In this document: one piece after another, positions 1 to 8,207 of the stretch
How the letters are laid out: every line of letters begins with the position of its first letter
How positions within the stretch are numbered: position 1 is the first letter of the stretch
Origin: DASUMP01 sp036277635
Lineage (GTDB): Bacteria; Actinomycetota; Acidimicrobiia; IMCC26256; PALSA-610
NCBI GenBank assembly: GCA_036277635.1
Contig: DASUMP010000011.1
Location: forward strand, 1 to 14,495
DNA length: 14,495 bases
Direction of reading: 5' to 3'
Notes under the pieces: model-generated
Database searches by the model: none
Told to the model about the DNA's origin: nothing
The model's input: the letters and a program-made list of their open reading frames with translations, nothing else
Program-made: the position numbers and the translations under genes

Positions 1-327
1 GTCTTCGTCGAGTCGCAACCGCAGCTTCTCCAGCCGCAGCGCGGCGGCGTCGAGGCCGCGTCCGGAGAGCACGTGCGAGAGCCCGGTGGCGTCGACCCCT
101 TCGCCGCGGGTGCGCGGGTCCTGGGGGAGGTAGCCGAACGCGGCGGGACGTTGGATCGTGCCGGCGATCGGTGCTTCGAGTCCGCCGAGCACCCGCAGCA
201 GCGAGGTCTTGCCGGCCCCGTTGCGCCCGACGAGTCCGACCTTATCGCCGGCCTGGAGGGTGAACGTGGCATCGAGCGTCGTGACGCGCCCGCCCACCTC
301 CACTGTCACGTTCCGGACCTGCAACAC
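1..327 (-). CDS. ABC-F family ATP-binding protein, N-terminal fragment
   Basis: The first 109 residues of an ABC ATPase; the rest lies beyond the left edge. Seen: a Walker A motif GRNGAGKT (residues 34-41), a Q-loop in GYLPQD (Q69) and an opening beta-strand segment LQVRNVTVEVGG. There is no membrane segment, and after the Q-loop the chain enters a charged helical stretch rich in Leu, Arg and Asp. The Walker A environment GLVGRNGAGKTSLLRVLGG and the early Q-loop are typical of ABC-F proteins, soluble tandem ATPases that act on ribosomes (translation factors or antibiotic-resistance proteins). The second ATPase domain cannot be seen, so the ABC-F call is an inference. The start is the only GTG in frame after the upstream serine hydrolase ends 43 bases earlier; a TTG follows it directly. 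No clear Shine-Dalgarno sequence precedes it, which fits translation late in a polycistronic message. Confidence 0.8.
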   Translation of the reverse strand, partial: MLQVRNVTVEVGGRVTTLDATFTLQAGDKVGLVGRNGAGKTSLLRVLGGLEAPIAGTIQRPAAFGYLPQDPRTRGEGVDATGLSHVLSGRGLDAAALRLEKLRLRLDED

Positions 328-370
328 GGCGCCATCGTCGCGCGCGCCGCGCGCGACGCCGGGCAGGGCG

Positions 371-1369
371 TCAGGGCTCGACGAGCGCGCCGAGGCTCCG
401 GGCGATCGGCCACGCGCCGCTCGACGTGTTGGAGACCACCGTCGCCGTGATCTGCCGATCGGGATCGTGGACCGACCGGAACGAGACGCCGGCGTCGCTC
501 CCTTCGAGGATCAGCGCGTTCGTGGTCGCGTGCAACCACACGCCCAGCCCGTAGCGCATCGACAAGGAGGGCACCTCGCTACGAGGACGGAGCATCTCGG
601 CCACGGACGCGGGCGAGACCACGTGTCCGCTCAGGAACGCGTGCCACAGCGCGTGCACGTCGGCGACCGTCGTGTACGCGCCACCGTCGCCGCTCCCGCG
701 CACGGGGAGGTGGAACACGTTCGTGCGCGTCGCGTCGCCATCGAGATACCCGATCGCGGCGGTACCCGGGAGCTCGTCGGAGCGCTCGAACGACGTGGCG
801 GTCATCGCCGCTGGTCCGCACACCAGTCGATCAACGAGATCGTGGAACGGCGTGCTCGCGGCGCGCTCGGCGACGAGCGCGAGCACGACGTAGCCGCCGT
901 TGCAGTAGGAGAAGCGCTCCCCTGGCGAGAACTTCATCGGATGCCCGTCGAGCACGGCGAGGTAGTCCTCGGTGTCGGCGAGGTGGTGGACCGGGACCGG
1001 CATCAGGTAGTCGTCGACACCCGGGTCGAGGTCCTCGTCGAGGTAGTCGCCGATGCCCGAGCGGTGCGCGAGGAGGTGCTCGAGCGTGACCGCGGGGTCG
1101 ATCGACGGCAGATCGCCGCCGAGCACGGACCGCGCGGCCGTCTCGAACGAGAGCATGCCGCGCTCGATCAGGGCGACCACGACGAGCGCCGTCAGCAGCT
1201 TCGAGCCGCTCGCGACCGCGAACCGCGTCTCCACGGTGTTGGCGACGCCGAGGCGCCGATCGGCGAGCCCGTACGCCTCGGCCCGCACGCCACTTTCGGC
1301 ATCGTCGATCCGCACGACTCCCGAGAAGCTCGTGTCGTGCGCCTGACGGTCGATCGTCTCCCAGTCCAC
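371..1369 (-). CDS. Serine hydrolase, class C beta-lactamase / penicillin-binding-protein fold
   Basis: A 332-residue predicted serine hydrolase of the beta-lactamase (class C / esterase EstB-like) superfamily. Seen: the nucleophile motif S-G-S-K (S54, K57), the Y-C-N motif (Y155, N157), a glycine-rich GDGGAYTT stretch typical of the family, and E-G-S-D-A-G near residue 289 where the third motif (KTG or HxG) normally lies. The third motif therefore departs from the lactamase consensus, so an esterase or peptidase role is more likely than antibiotic hydrolysis. There is no signal peptide or membrane helix, which implies a cytoplasmic enzyme, unlike true class C beta-lactamases. The GTG start is 3 bases after the stop of the upstream redoxin gene and in the same frame; no other start lies near it. 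Position in the run suggests co-expression with the redoxin and the amidase. The substrate is unknown. Confidence 0.88.
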   Translation of the reverse strand: MDWETIDRQAHDTSFSGVVRIDDAESGVRAEAYGLADRRLGVANTVETRFAVASGSKLLTALVVVALIERGMLSFETAARSVLGGDLPSIDPAVTLEHLLAHRSGIGDYLDEDLDPGVDDYLMPVPVHHLADTEDYLAVLDGHPMKFSPGERFSYCNGGYVVLALVAERAASTPFHDLVDRLVCGPAAMTATSFERSDELPGTAAIGYLDGDATRTNVFHLPVRGSGDGGAYTTVADVHALWHAFLSGHVVSPASVAEMLRPRSEVPSLSMRYGLGVWLHATTNALILEGSDAGVSFRSVHDPDRQITATVVSNTSSGAWPIARSLGALVEP

Positions 1370-1372
1370 GAC

Positions 1373-2422
1373 TCAGGCGTCGCGGCGGGTCACGGCGTTC
1401 CCCCACTCGTACCCGGGGCTCCCCGCTTGCTGCCATTCGCCCATGAACTCGAAGAAGGCGGCGCCGAAGGGATCCTCGTCGCGCATCGGCATGCTGGCGC
1501 GCCGCACGGTCCAGTCGAGCGGCGCGAGCTCGACCGCGCGATCGAGGTGGCGCCGAGCCGCCTCGTTCCGCCCCGATCGACGCAGGTACGCGCCGAGACG
1601 GCGTTCGAGCCGCGCGGTCACGTCGTTCGCGTCGACCTGCGGGACCAGCCGGGCCACGTCGGCGGCCGGCATCGGCGCGTCGCCGCTGCGCACCCACGCC
1701 CGGAGCGCGTCGTGGTGCAACGAGGAGTCGATGCCCGTGAAGTCGCGCCACATGTCGTCGGCGGGCGTGATGTCGGGCGGGCGTACGATCCGGTCGTCCT
1801 CGTCGATCCAGATCGCGGTCGGGATGTTCAGGATCCCGTAGCGCTCCGCCACGACGTGGTCGGGGTCGATCACCACCGGGTAGGTGGGCGCGGCGACCTC
1901 GACCCACTCCCGAGCGGCGTCAGCTTCGTCGAGCGCGACCGACACCACCGTGAACCCGTGTGGCGCCAGCTCGTCGTGCAGTGCCTGCCACCCGGGCAGG
2001 TCGTAGCGGCAGCCTCACCACGACGCCCACGTCGTGAGCACCTTCTTCTTGCGCCCGATCGCCGAGAACGTGAACGGCTCACCCGAGAGCGTCGGAAGGG
2101 TGAAGTCGGCGGCGTCGGTGGTGGGCGGTGGCGGCGCGGCCGACGCGTGCTCGGCGAGGGCGGCGACGAGCTCGTCGGTGTCGATCGCCGCGGGGAGGCG
2201 GAGTGCCGCGACGACCCGGTGGAGATCGAGACGCCCGCCGGGCGCGACCGCGTCGACGTCGCGCACGGGGATGCACACCTCGTCGCGGCACAGTCCTTCC
2301 GGACGCAACGTCCAGCCCGTCGCGCGCGCGAAGCCGTCGGGATCGACGAGCAGACGATCGTCGTCGCGGCGCGCGTCGATCGCCGTCTCGCGCCCACCGA
2401 CGAGCAGGGTGACCGTCGTCAT
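1373..2422 (-). CDS. TlpA/ResA-like thioredoxin-fold redoxin, probable selenoprotein (in-frame UGA at codon 136)
   Basis: Read with UGA as selenocysteine this gene gives 349 residues. Seen: an N-terminal region of about 100 residues with a Cys pair (C45, C50, in GLCRDEVC); a proline-rich linker (residues 96-104); then a redoxin domain beginning DFTLPTLSGEPF. The active-site segment is TTWASW-[UGA136]-G-C138-RYDLP, and the cis-Pro loop is NIPTAIWIDE (P201). A helical, TPR-like C-terminal segment (about residues 248-300) follows. TlpA/ResA proteins normally show WASWCxxC, so the UGA sits exactly on the first redox Cys, and homologous sequence continues in the same frame for 213 residues. The active site is thus U-x-C rather than C-x-x-C. 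No signal peptide is visible, so I infer a cytoplasmic thiol or peroxide redox role. The ATG start overlaps the amidase stop as ATGA, implying translational coupling. Alternatives are a nonsense mutation or a sequencing error; the hairpin after the UGA argues against these. Confidence 0.85.
1984..2000 (-). promoter_or_regulatory. Candidate bacterial SECIS hairpin of the redoxin gene
   Basis: On the message strand, 14 bases after the UGA (2017-2015), the sequence CCUGCC-CGGGU-GGCAGG forms a perfect 6-bp stem with a 5-base loop. The loop opens 20 bases after the UGA and carries G at its second position. Bacterial SECIS elements are known to lie inside the coding region, with a small apical loop roughly 16-37 bases after the UGA and a G among the first loop bases; this hairpin fits. 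A second CUGCC copy directly after the UGA could compete for the same 3' arm. In GC-rich DNA a 6-bp stem can arise by chance, so this is supporting evidence, not proof. Confidence 0.6.
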
Positions 2423-3807
2423 CGGGGCGCCGCGGGCGCGACCAGCGGCCACGGGCGCTCGCGCTCGACGAGGAGCGCGAGGTCGAGCAGCCACGCCTCC
2501 CGGTGGTGGGGCGCGAGCACCTGCAACCCGATGGGGAGCCCATCGTGTTCGCCGATCGGGATCGAGATCGCCGGGTTGCCATAGGTGTTCGACGGGATGG
2601 TGAGCGCGCCGTTGTTGCCGGGCCCGGTGTCGACGTCGCCGACGCGGGTCCGCATCGGCCCCTCGGCGGCGAACGCGACGTCGGGGTTCGTCGACGCGAT
2701 CACGAAGTCGACGTGGTCGAACAGGTCGGCCATCGCTTCGTTCAAGGCGATGCGACTCGCTTCGATGCGCACGCGCGACTGGAGGTTGTAGGCCTTCTCC
2801 GCGATCTTCAACCCGAACGCGATCTCGAGGGTGAGGTCGTCGGCGCAGTCGGGGTAGAGGTCGCCGAGGTCGTGACGGATCTCGGACAGACCTGCGAGCG
2901 CCCACTCGAACGAGAGCTCCGGGAGCTTCACCGGGTGGTCGACGATCTGCAGCCCGGCGTCGCGCGCGAGCTGCTCGCCGTGCTGCTGGACCGCGGCGAC
3001 GAGTGCGGGGTGCACGACCGCGGCGCCGAGGTCGGGAGCGATCGCGACGCGCTTGCCGCGCAGGTCGTACGTGCCGAGCCCGGCTTCCCAGCCCTCGACG
3101 CGCGGCAACGACAGCGGGTCGCGCGGATCGAAGCCGTTCGTGATGTCGAGCCAGCGCGCGGTGTCGCGCACCGATCGCGCGAGGCAGCCGGGGACCGCGG
3201 TGACGTTGCCGAGGTAGTTGCGCGGACCCTTCGGGATGCGGCCATACGTGTTCTTGAGCCCGAGGGTGCCGGTGAAGCCCGCGGGGATGCGGATCGACCC
3301 ACCGCCGTCGCCGCCCGACGCGATCGTGACGAGCCCGCCCGCCACCGCGGCGGCGGCGCCACCGGATGAGCCGCCCGGGGTGCGGTCGAGTGACCAGGGG
3401 TTGCGCGTCGCGCCGTGCAGCTTCGTGTACGTGACGTTGATGCCGGCGAACTCGCTCGCCGTGGTCTGCCCGACGAGGACCGCACCCGCACCACGCAAGC
3501 GCGTGACCTTCGTCGAGTCGTGGTCGGCGATCCGGTCCTTGAACGGGAGCGACGCTTCGGTGTCGGGCCACCCCGCGACGGAGTCGGTCTCCTTGATCGG
3601 GATCGGCACACCGCCGAAGGGCAGCGTCACGTCGGCGCCGCGAGCGGCGGCACGGGCCGCGTCGACGTCGAGGTACGAGAACGCGTTGAGCTCGGACGCG
3701 TCGATCGCAGCGAGGGTCGCGTCGAGCTCGTCGAGGGGGCTGTGCTCGCCCCGTCGGTACGCGTCGACGAGTGAGCACGCGTCGCCAGCCCACGGTTGAT
3801 CGGTCAT
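2419..3807 (-). CDS. Amidase-signature family hydrolase
   Basis: A 462-residue amidase-signature enzyme hydrolysing a C-N amide bond through a Ser-cisSer-Lys triad. Seen: K72 in PIPIKE, the GGSSGG motif with cis-Ser S147, and the nucleophile S171 in GDGGGSIRIPA. The spacing of 24 residues between S147 and S171 equals that in fatty acid amide hydrolase (S217 and S241). Length and end-to-end domain match the family. The family contains GatA, but no gatB or gatC is adjacent and the overall sequence looks like a general amidase, so the substrate stays open. Start: ATG overlapping the AftD-like stop as ATGA, with a strong AGGGGGGA ribosome-binding site 10 bases upstream. Its own stop overlaps the redoxin start in the same way. 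No signal peptide is seen, so it is probably cytoplasmic. Confidence 0.92.
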   Translation of the reverse strand: MTDQPWAGDACSLVDAYRRGEHSPLDELDATLAAIDASELNAFSYLDVDAARAAARGADVTLPFGGVPIPIKETDSVAGWPDTEASLPFKDRIADHDSTKVTRLRGAGAVLVGQTTASEFAGINVTYTKLHGATRNPWSLDRTPGGSSGGAAAAVAGGLVTIASGGDGGGSIRIPAGFTGTLGLKNTYGRIPKGPRNYLGNVTAVPGCLARSVRDTARWLDITNGFDPRDPLSLPRVEGWEAGLGTYDLRGKRVAIAPDLGAAVVHPALVAAVQQHGEQLARDAGLQIVDHPVKLPELSFEWALAGLSEIRHDLGDLYPDCADDLTLEIAFGLKIAEKAYNLQSRVRIEASRIALNEAMADLFDHVDFVIASTNPDVAFAAEGPMRTRVGDVDTGPGNNGALTIPSNTYGNPAISIPIGEHDGLPIGLQVLAPHHREAWLLDLALLVERERPWPLVAPAAPR

Positions 3808-6800
3808 CGGTCGGTGGTCCCCCCTGCGCGTCGAGCGGCGCGCGAACTGGGTGATCGTACCGGCGGGTCCGAGCGAGTGCCCCGGCGCCGCTCCAAGACC
3901 TCGACCAACGCGTCGGCACCGAGGAGCACCACGGCGAGCCACGCGAGCGATCTCGCCCGCGGGAAGAACGTGGGCCACTCGAACACCGGTGGAAGGTCGT
4001 AACGGATCTGGTTGCGCACGATGTACACCGCGGCGAGGGCGACGAGGCCGGCGGGCAGCACCGTGAGGATCGAGCGGCCGTGACGCGTCCGGACCGTCGC
4101 GAGCACGGCCGCCGCGACGACCGCACCCGCCCACGGTGCGACGACGATCGCCGCGGCAGTGCCGCCCACGAGCGGCCCGATCACGGACGCGCCCCGCGCG
4201 AGCGGCGCAGAACCCACGAACGGCGAACGCAGCGTGACGCGCGCGTCGATCGGAGCGAGCTCGGGCAGGCGTTGGCGGCGCGTCGCCACCACGATCCCGA
4301 CGCACAACAGGACGGCGAGCGCGGAGATCGCGAGCGCGAACCACACCCGTCGCTGCGGGGTCCACTCCATCGTCACGGTCGCGGCGTCCCGCTCGCCGAG
4401 ATCGACGTACCAACCGTTCGCATAGCCGTCGACCAAGCGCGGCGACCCGAGCGACCCTCCGCCCGCGAGCGTCGCTCGCCACCCCGTGCTGTGGCTCTGC
4501 CCGAGCACCAACCAGAACGGCTCCGACGCCCCCGTGATCTCCACCTCGGTGCGGGTCCTCCCCGCGCTCGTGACCCGCACCACCGGCACGTCGACATCGG
4601 GTGAGCCGAGGTCGGTGACTTTCCCGTCGACGATCGGGAGGCCCCGGCGTCCGCCCGCCGAGGACGCCAGCACGATGCGATCGACGTCGAGGCCGGTCAC
4701 GCGTCCCGGTGCCGTGCGCAGCTCGTGGGTCCCCGCGCCGAGCGTCGCCTCGACCCGCCCGCACGGCTCGATCAGCAGTGGCCGGCGGGCGAGGGCGTCG
4801 TCGGTGCGACCGGTGACGCGCACCGGGAACGGATCCCCGTCGACGGTGACGAGGTCGCCACGGCACGGCGTTCGCAGTTCCTCGGGCACCGGTGCGACGC
4901 TCACTCCGGCGATGCCGAGCTCGCGCACGCCCGCGGGCAACACCTGGGGGGCGTCGGTGTAGAAGCTCGGTGCGCGGCGTTCCGCGACCGCGACGATCGA
5001 CACGCGGATCCGGTCGGCTCGCAACGCCGGGAACGTCACGGTCCGGACCCCCTCGGCGTCCGCAGCGGGGACATCGATCTCGTGCGCCGCGCCGCCGCCC
5101 TCGACGCGCAGTCGGGTCGGTACCGAGTGACGCGAGTCGTCGATCAGCTGGAGCTCGAGACGATCGACACGGGTCGGCGCCGGGAGCGCGACCTCCACCC
5201 ACTCGCCCACGACCGCGCCGATCGGGCTCTGCCACGCGGTGTCCGGGTCACCGTCGAGCGCGTGTGCGGGAAGGCACCGCGCGCATCCCGGCAGCGAGCG
5301 CGACGCCGTCGCGGTCACGCCTCCCGACCGGCCGAGGAGCTCGTCGAGCGTCGCCGACGGCGCGTCGGCGGTGAGTCGCGCCTGCGCCGTGACGCTGAAC
5401 GCACGCGCGTCGGGCAGGCGCAGCTCGCGGACGAGCGCGACCTCCTCGTCGCTGCGGGGCGGCACCTGCTGCGAACGCAGTCGCGTCATCACCACCACGA
5501 GCGGGTGCGCGAGCGCCTCGTCGCCGAACTGCTCGAGCAGCGCGCGGGGCAGCCGCACCACCTCGTCGACCTGCACGTCACGCGCCGAACCCTCCGGACG
5601 CACGCGGATCTCCGCGAACCCGACCGAGTTCGCCGGTCCGATGTACGTGGGACGCCCGTAGTTCGTCGCCGAGATCCGCACCTCGAGACGTCGGAACGCG
5701 CGCATCGGGAACGAGATGCGCTGACCGTCGGCCGCGCGGCTCGATCCGTCGAGCGCGACAGTGAGGGGATCGCCGCCGTCGAAGCGCAGCTCGACCTCGG
5801 TGATGAAGCGGTCCTGCGGACCGGTGAGGAGCTGCACGAGCTCCACGTGGTCGCTCCGCACGCGCTCTTCCAGCTCGACGCTGATCCGCTCCCCCACCGC
5901 CTCGGCGAACGCCGCGGTCTTCCACGCCGTCGTGAGGTCGCCGTCGAACGCGCGCGCGGCGCGGTCTTCGGGCGTGAACGTGATCGGGTTCCCGTACGAC
6001 GACGCGACCACGCGACGGACACCGCGTTGCACCACCGACGTCGACGAACGCGGCGGCGCGTCGGGGAACACCGGGAGGCGAGCGTCGCCGTCGGCTTCGG
6101 CGAGCGGCCGTTCGCCGCGTGCCTCGGTGTGGCCGGTGTTGTCGCGCACCGTGGTCCAACGCCGAGCCCGACGCCGGTTCGTGTCGGTGAGCACGAGCAC
6201 CGCGTCGTCGCCGGCGAGGCGCCGGAGCGCCGCCGTCTCGTCGGTGCCGAACGATGCCGACTGGACGACGACACGGTCGTGGTCGAGCAGCCCGGCCTCG
6301 GCGAGGTCGACGAGACCCTCACCGTCGCCCGCGACGACGAGCGCGCCCCGTGCGGTTTCGGCCCGCACGATCGACCAGGGGTCCTCGACCTCGTGCACCG
6401 CGACGGGCGGCGGCGCGCCGTCGTCGACCAAGTAGTCCCGCTCGTCGACGAAGCGACCGCCTGACCCCGACGCGAGCGGGCCGAACGTGGCGGCGAGCGC
6501 GATGCCGTCGACGTCGTCGCGCAGCGAGGCCGCGAGCTGCGCGGGGGCTGGCGTGTTGAACCGGCCGTACTCGAGGTCGTTGCGCAACACCACGTCGCCG
6601 ACGCCGAGGCGACGGAGCAACGCGGCGAGACCGCTCGGGTCCTCGACGCCCTCCTGGAACCGCCGGTCGAGTGCGTTGAGCAGGTCGGCGGTGCCCGGCG
6701 TCCCGTACGGGATGAGCTCGCGCGCCACGTAGGGACGGTCGATCAGGCCCGGCGTGATGGGATCGACGGTGTTGCCCCACGTGTACGAAGCGAAGTCGGA

Positions 6801-8207
6801 TCCCGGCAGCTCGAGCACGCGCGTGTCGTGGCCGCGCGCGTCGAGGAACTCCGCCGCGTCGTCCCAGTACTGGGGGATCTCCTCGGGTCGCTGGAGGTTC
6901 TCGCCGTAGTAGCTGCCGTCGTAGAGCGCGGGGAAGGACGCGACGAGCAGCGCGGCGACCACGGCGGGCACGGCCCAGGCGACGCGTCCGCGTCGTCGGC
7001 GCCGGAGTGCGTCCATGCCCACGTCGACACCGCGCCCGAGCAGCACCGCCAGCGCCAGCGTCACGAGCGGGATCGCGCGGCCGGTGCTGCGCAGCGCGAG
7101 ACCGGCGGTCGACGACGTCGCGAACGCCTTGAACACCGAGCCGAGCGGCGTGGGGTCGTCGTACGGGTGCGCACCCACCGCGATCACGACACCGGTGACG
7201 GCGAGGAACACGAAGAAGGCCCGGTGGCGCCAGCGGATGACGCCGGCCGAAGCCAGCGCGAGCACCGCGAGCCCGTAGCCGGCGAGGATCACGACCGGGC
7301 GCTGCGTGTAGCTCGACGCGGCCTCGATCCACGGGCCGAGCCGGTCACGGCCGTAGAAGAACCAGTACCCGAGGCCGCGCAGCACCTCGTTCGGCATCGA
7401 GGTGCGGGCGACGGCGCGCACGGTCTCGGTGTACTGCAAGACGTTGATCCCGTAACCGCTCTGCAGCGAGAGCCCGGCGATCCACCACGCCGATGCCGCG
7501 GTCGTGAGCACGCCGATGCGCGCCGTCGTCGCCGCCGCCCGCTGCCACGTGACTTCGCGCGTGCCGAACGTGGCCCAGAGCACCCACGCGACCGGTGCGA
7601 CGCCGGCGAACAGCAACGCCGTCGCGTTCACGCCTCCGATCACCTGGACGAGCAGAGCGAACAACGCCGGATGTCGCCACCCCCCACTGCGCAACGCGCG
7701 GATCGTCAACGCGAGCATCCACCCGAGCGCGGCCCACGGGAGCAAGATCACCGAGATGCGCGCCGAGTAGTGGAGCGCGTACGGACTGAACGCGTACGTT
7801 GCCGCCGCCACCGCCACGCCGACGCCACGTACGCCGAGGGTGCGCAACAGGAACACGACGCCCGCGGCGGCGGCGAACACGATCGTGCCGAGCCAGACGC
7901 GCTGCGCGACCCAGTCGGGGACGCCGAGGGTGTCGAGGAGCCAGTAGTACGGCCCCATCGGGAAGAGGTAGCCGATGGTCTGGTGGGTGACGGTGCCGAG
8001 ACCGACGTTGGGATCCCACATCGACGCGGCCCGTCCGAGGAGCCGGCCCGGGTCGAGGTACAGGTACGACTTCGTGTCGGCGGCGACCTCCCCCGGCGCG
8101 CTGAGCAGCGGGGGCAGGTACGCCGCCACGGCGAGGGCCGCCCACGCCAGCACGCGCTCACGGCGGCGCGTCACCGGGCCGCCGCCGTGCGGGTCGGGCG
8201 CCGTCAC
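3804..8207 (-). CDS. AftD-like alpha-(1->3)-arabinofuranosyltransferase (DUF3367-type GT-C membrane protein)
   Basis: A giant membrane glycosyltransferase of 1467 residues. Seen: a first membrane helix, then the loop APGEVAADTKSYLYLDP (acidic D44, the expected catalytic Asp of GT-C enzymes), MWDPNVGLGTVTHQ and GYLFPMGPYYWLLDTLGVP, all characteristic of actinobacterial AftD/DUF3367 proteins. About a dozen hydrophobic segments run to near residue 420. A long extracytoplasmic part follows with two F5/8-type-C-like (carbohydrate-binding) modules, near residues 725-870 and 960-1050. The C-terminus carries a further helix near 1290-1310 and several between 1335 and 1410, then a basic tail. AftD uses decaprenyl-phosphate-arabinose in mycobacteria; the donor here is not known. 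Start: the GTG overlapping the GT4 stop as GTGA is preferred; a second in-frame GTG at 8174, nearer the first helix, is an alternative. Its stop overlaps the amidase start. Confidence 0.88.
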   Translation of the reverse strand: MTAPDPHGGGPVTRRRERVLAWAALAVAAYLPPLLSAPGEVAADTKSYLYLDPGRLLGRAASMWDPNVGLGTVTHQTIGYLFPMGPYYWLLDTLGVPDWVAQRVWLGTIVFAAAAGVVFLLRTLGVRGVGVAVAAATYAFSPYALHYSARISVILLPWAALGWMLALTIRALRSGGWRHPALFALLVQVIGGVNATALLFAGVAPVAWVLWATFGTREVTWQRAAATTARIGVLTTAASAWWIAGLSLQSGYGINVLQYTETVRAVARTSMPNEVLRGLGYWFFYGRDRLGPWIEAASSYTQRPVVILAGYGLAVLALASAGVIRWRHRAFFVFLAVTGVVIAVGAHPYDDPTPLGSVFKAFATSSTAGLALRSTGRAIPLVTLALAVLLGRGVDVGMDALRRRRRGRVAWAVPAVVAALLVASFPALYDGSYYGENLQRPEEIPQYWDDAAEFLDARGHDTRVLELPGSDFASYTWGNTVDPITPGLIDRPYVARELIPYGTPGTADLLNALDRRFQEGVEDPSGLAALLRRLGVGDVVLRNDLEYGRFNTPAPAQLAASLRDDVDGIALAATFGPLASGSGGRFVDERDYLVDDGAPPPVAVHEVEDPWSIVRAETARGALVVAGDGEGLVDLAEAGLLDHDRVVVQSASFGTDETAALRRLAGDDAVLVLTDTNRRRARRWTTVRDNTGHTEARGERPLAEADGDARLPVFPDAPPRSSTSVVQRGVRRVVASSYGNPITFTPEDRAARAFDGDLTTAWKTAAFAEAVGERISVELEERVRSDHVELVQLLTGPQDRFITEVELRFDGGDPLTVALDGSSRAADGQRISFPMRAFRRLEVRISATNYGRPTYIGPANSVGFAEIRVRPEGSARDVQVDEVVRLPRALLEQFGDEALAHPLVVVMTRLRSQQVPPRSDEEVALVRELRLPDARAFSVTAQARLTADAPSATLDELLGRSGGVTATASRSLPGCARCLPAHALDGDPDTAWQSPIGAVVGEWVEVALPAPTRVDRLELQLIDDSRHSVPTRLRVEGGGAAHEIDVPAADAEGVRTVTFPALRADRIRVSIVAVAERRAPSFYTDAPQVLPAGVRELGIAGVSVAPVPEELRTPCRGDLVTVDGDPFPVRVTGRTDDALARRPLLIEPCGRVEATLGAGTHELRTAPGRVTGLDVDRIVLASSAGGRRGLPIVDGKVTDLGSPDVDVPVVRVTSAGRTRTEVEITGASEPFWLVLGQSHSTGWRATLAGGGSLGSPRLVDGYANGWYVDLGERDAATVTMEWTPQRRVWFALAISALAVLLCVGIVVATRRQRLPELAPIDARVTLRSPFVGSAPLARGASVIGPLVGGTAAAIVVAPWAGAVVAAAVLATVRTRHGRSILTVLPAGLVALAAVYIVRNQIRYDLPPVFEWPTFFPRARSLAWLAVVLLGADALVEVLERRRGTRSDPPVRSPSSRAARRAGGTTDR

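Noticed and set aside
1373..1375. A second UGA readthrough joining the redoxin to the serine hydrolase, which is in the same frame
   Set aside because: The hydrolase has its own GTG 3 bases later and is full-length for its family, and the UGA is not at a redox motif.
1373..1948. Reading the 191-codon fragment as a separate gene starting at a GTG
   Set aside because: It would begin inside the redoxin fold, without the active site and without a ribosome-binding site; the in-frame sequence before it continues the same domain up to the UGA.
158..2584. A plus-strand open frame of 808 codons
   Set aside because: It lies opposite three well-supported genes and its translation is a low-complexity Arg/Val/Asp/Gly mix, the usual result of GC-rich codon bias read in antisense.
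4725..6464. A plus-strand open frame of 579 codons
   Set aside because: It is antisense to the exported part of the AftD-like protein, whose frame carries recognisable motifs.
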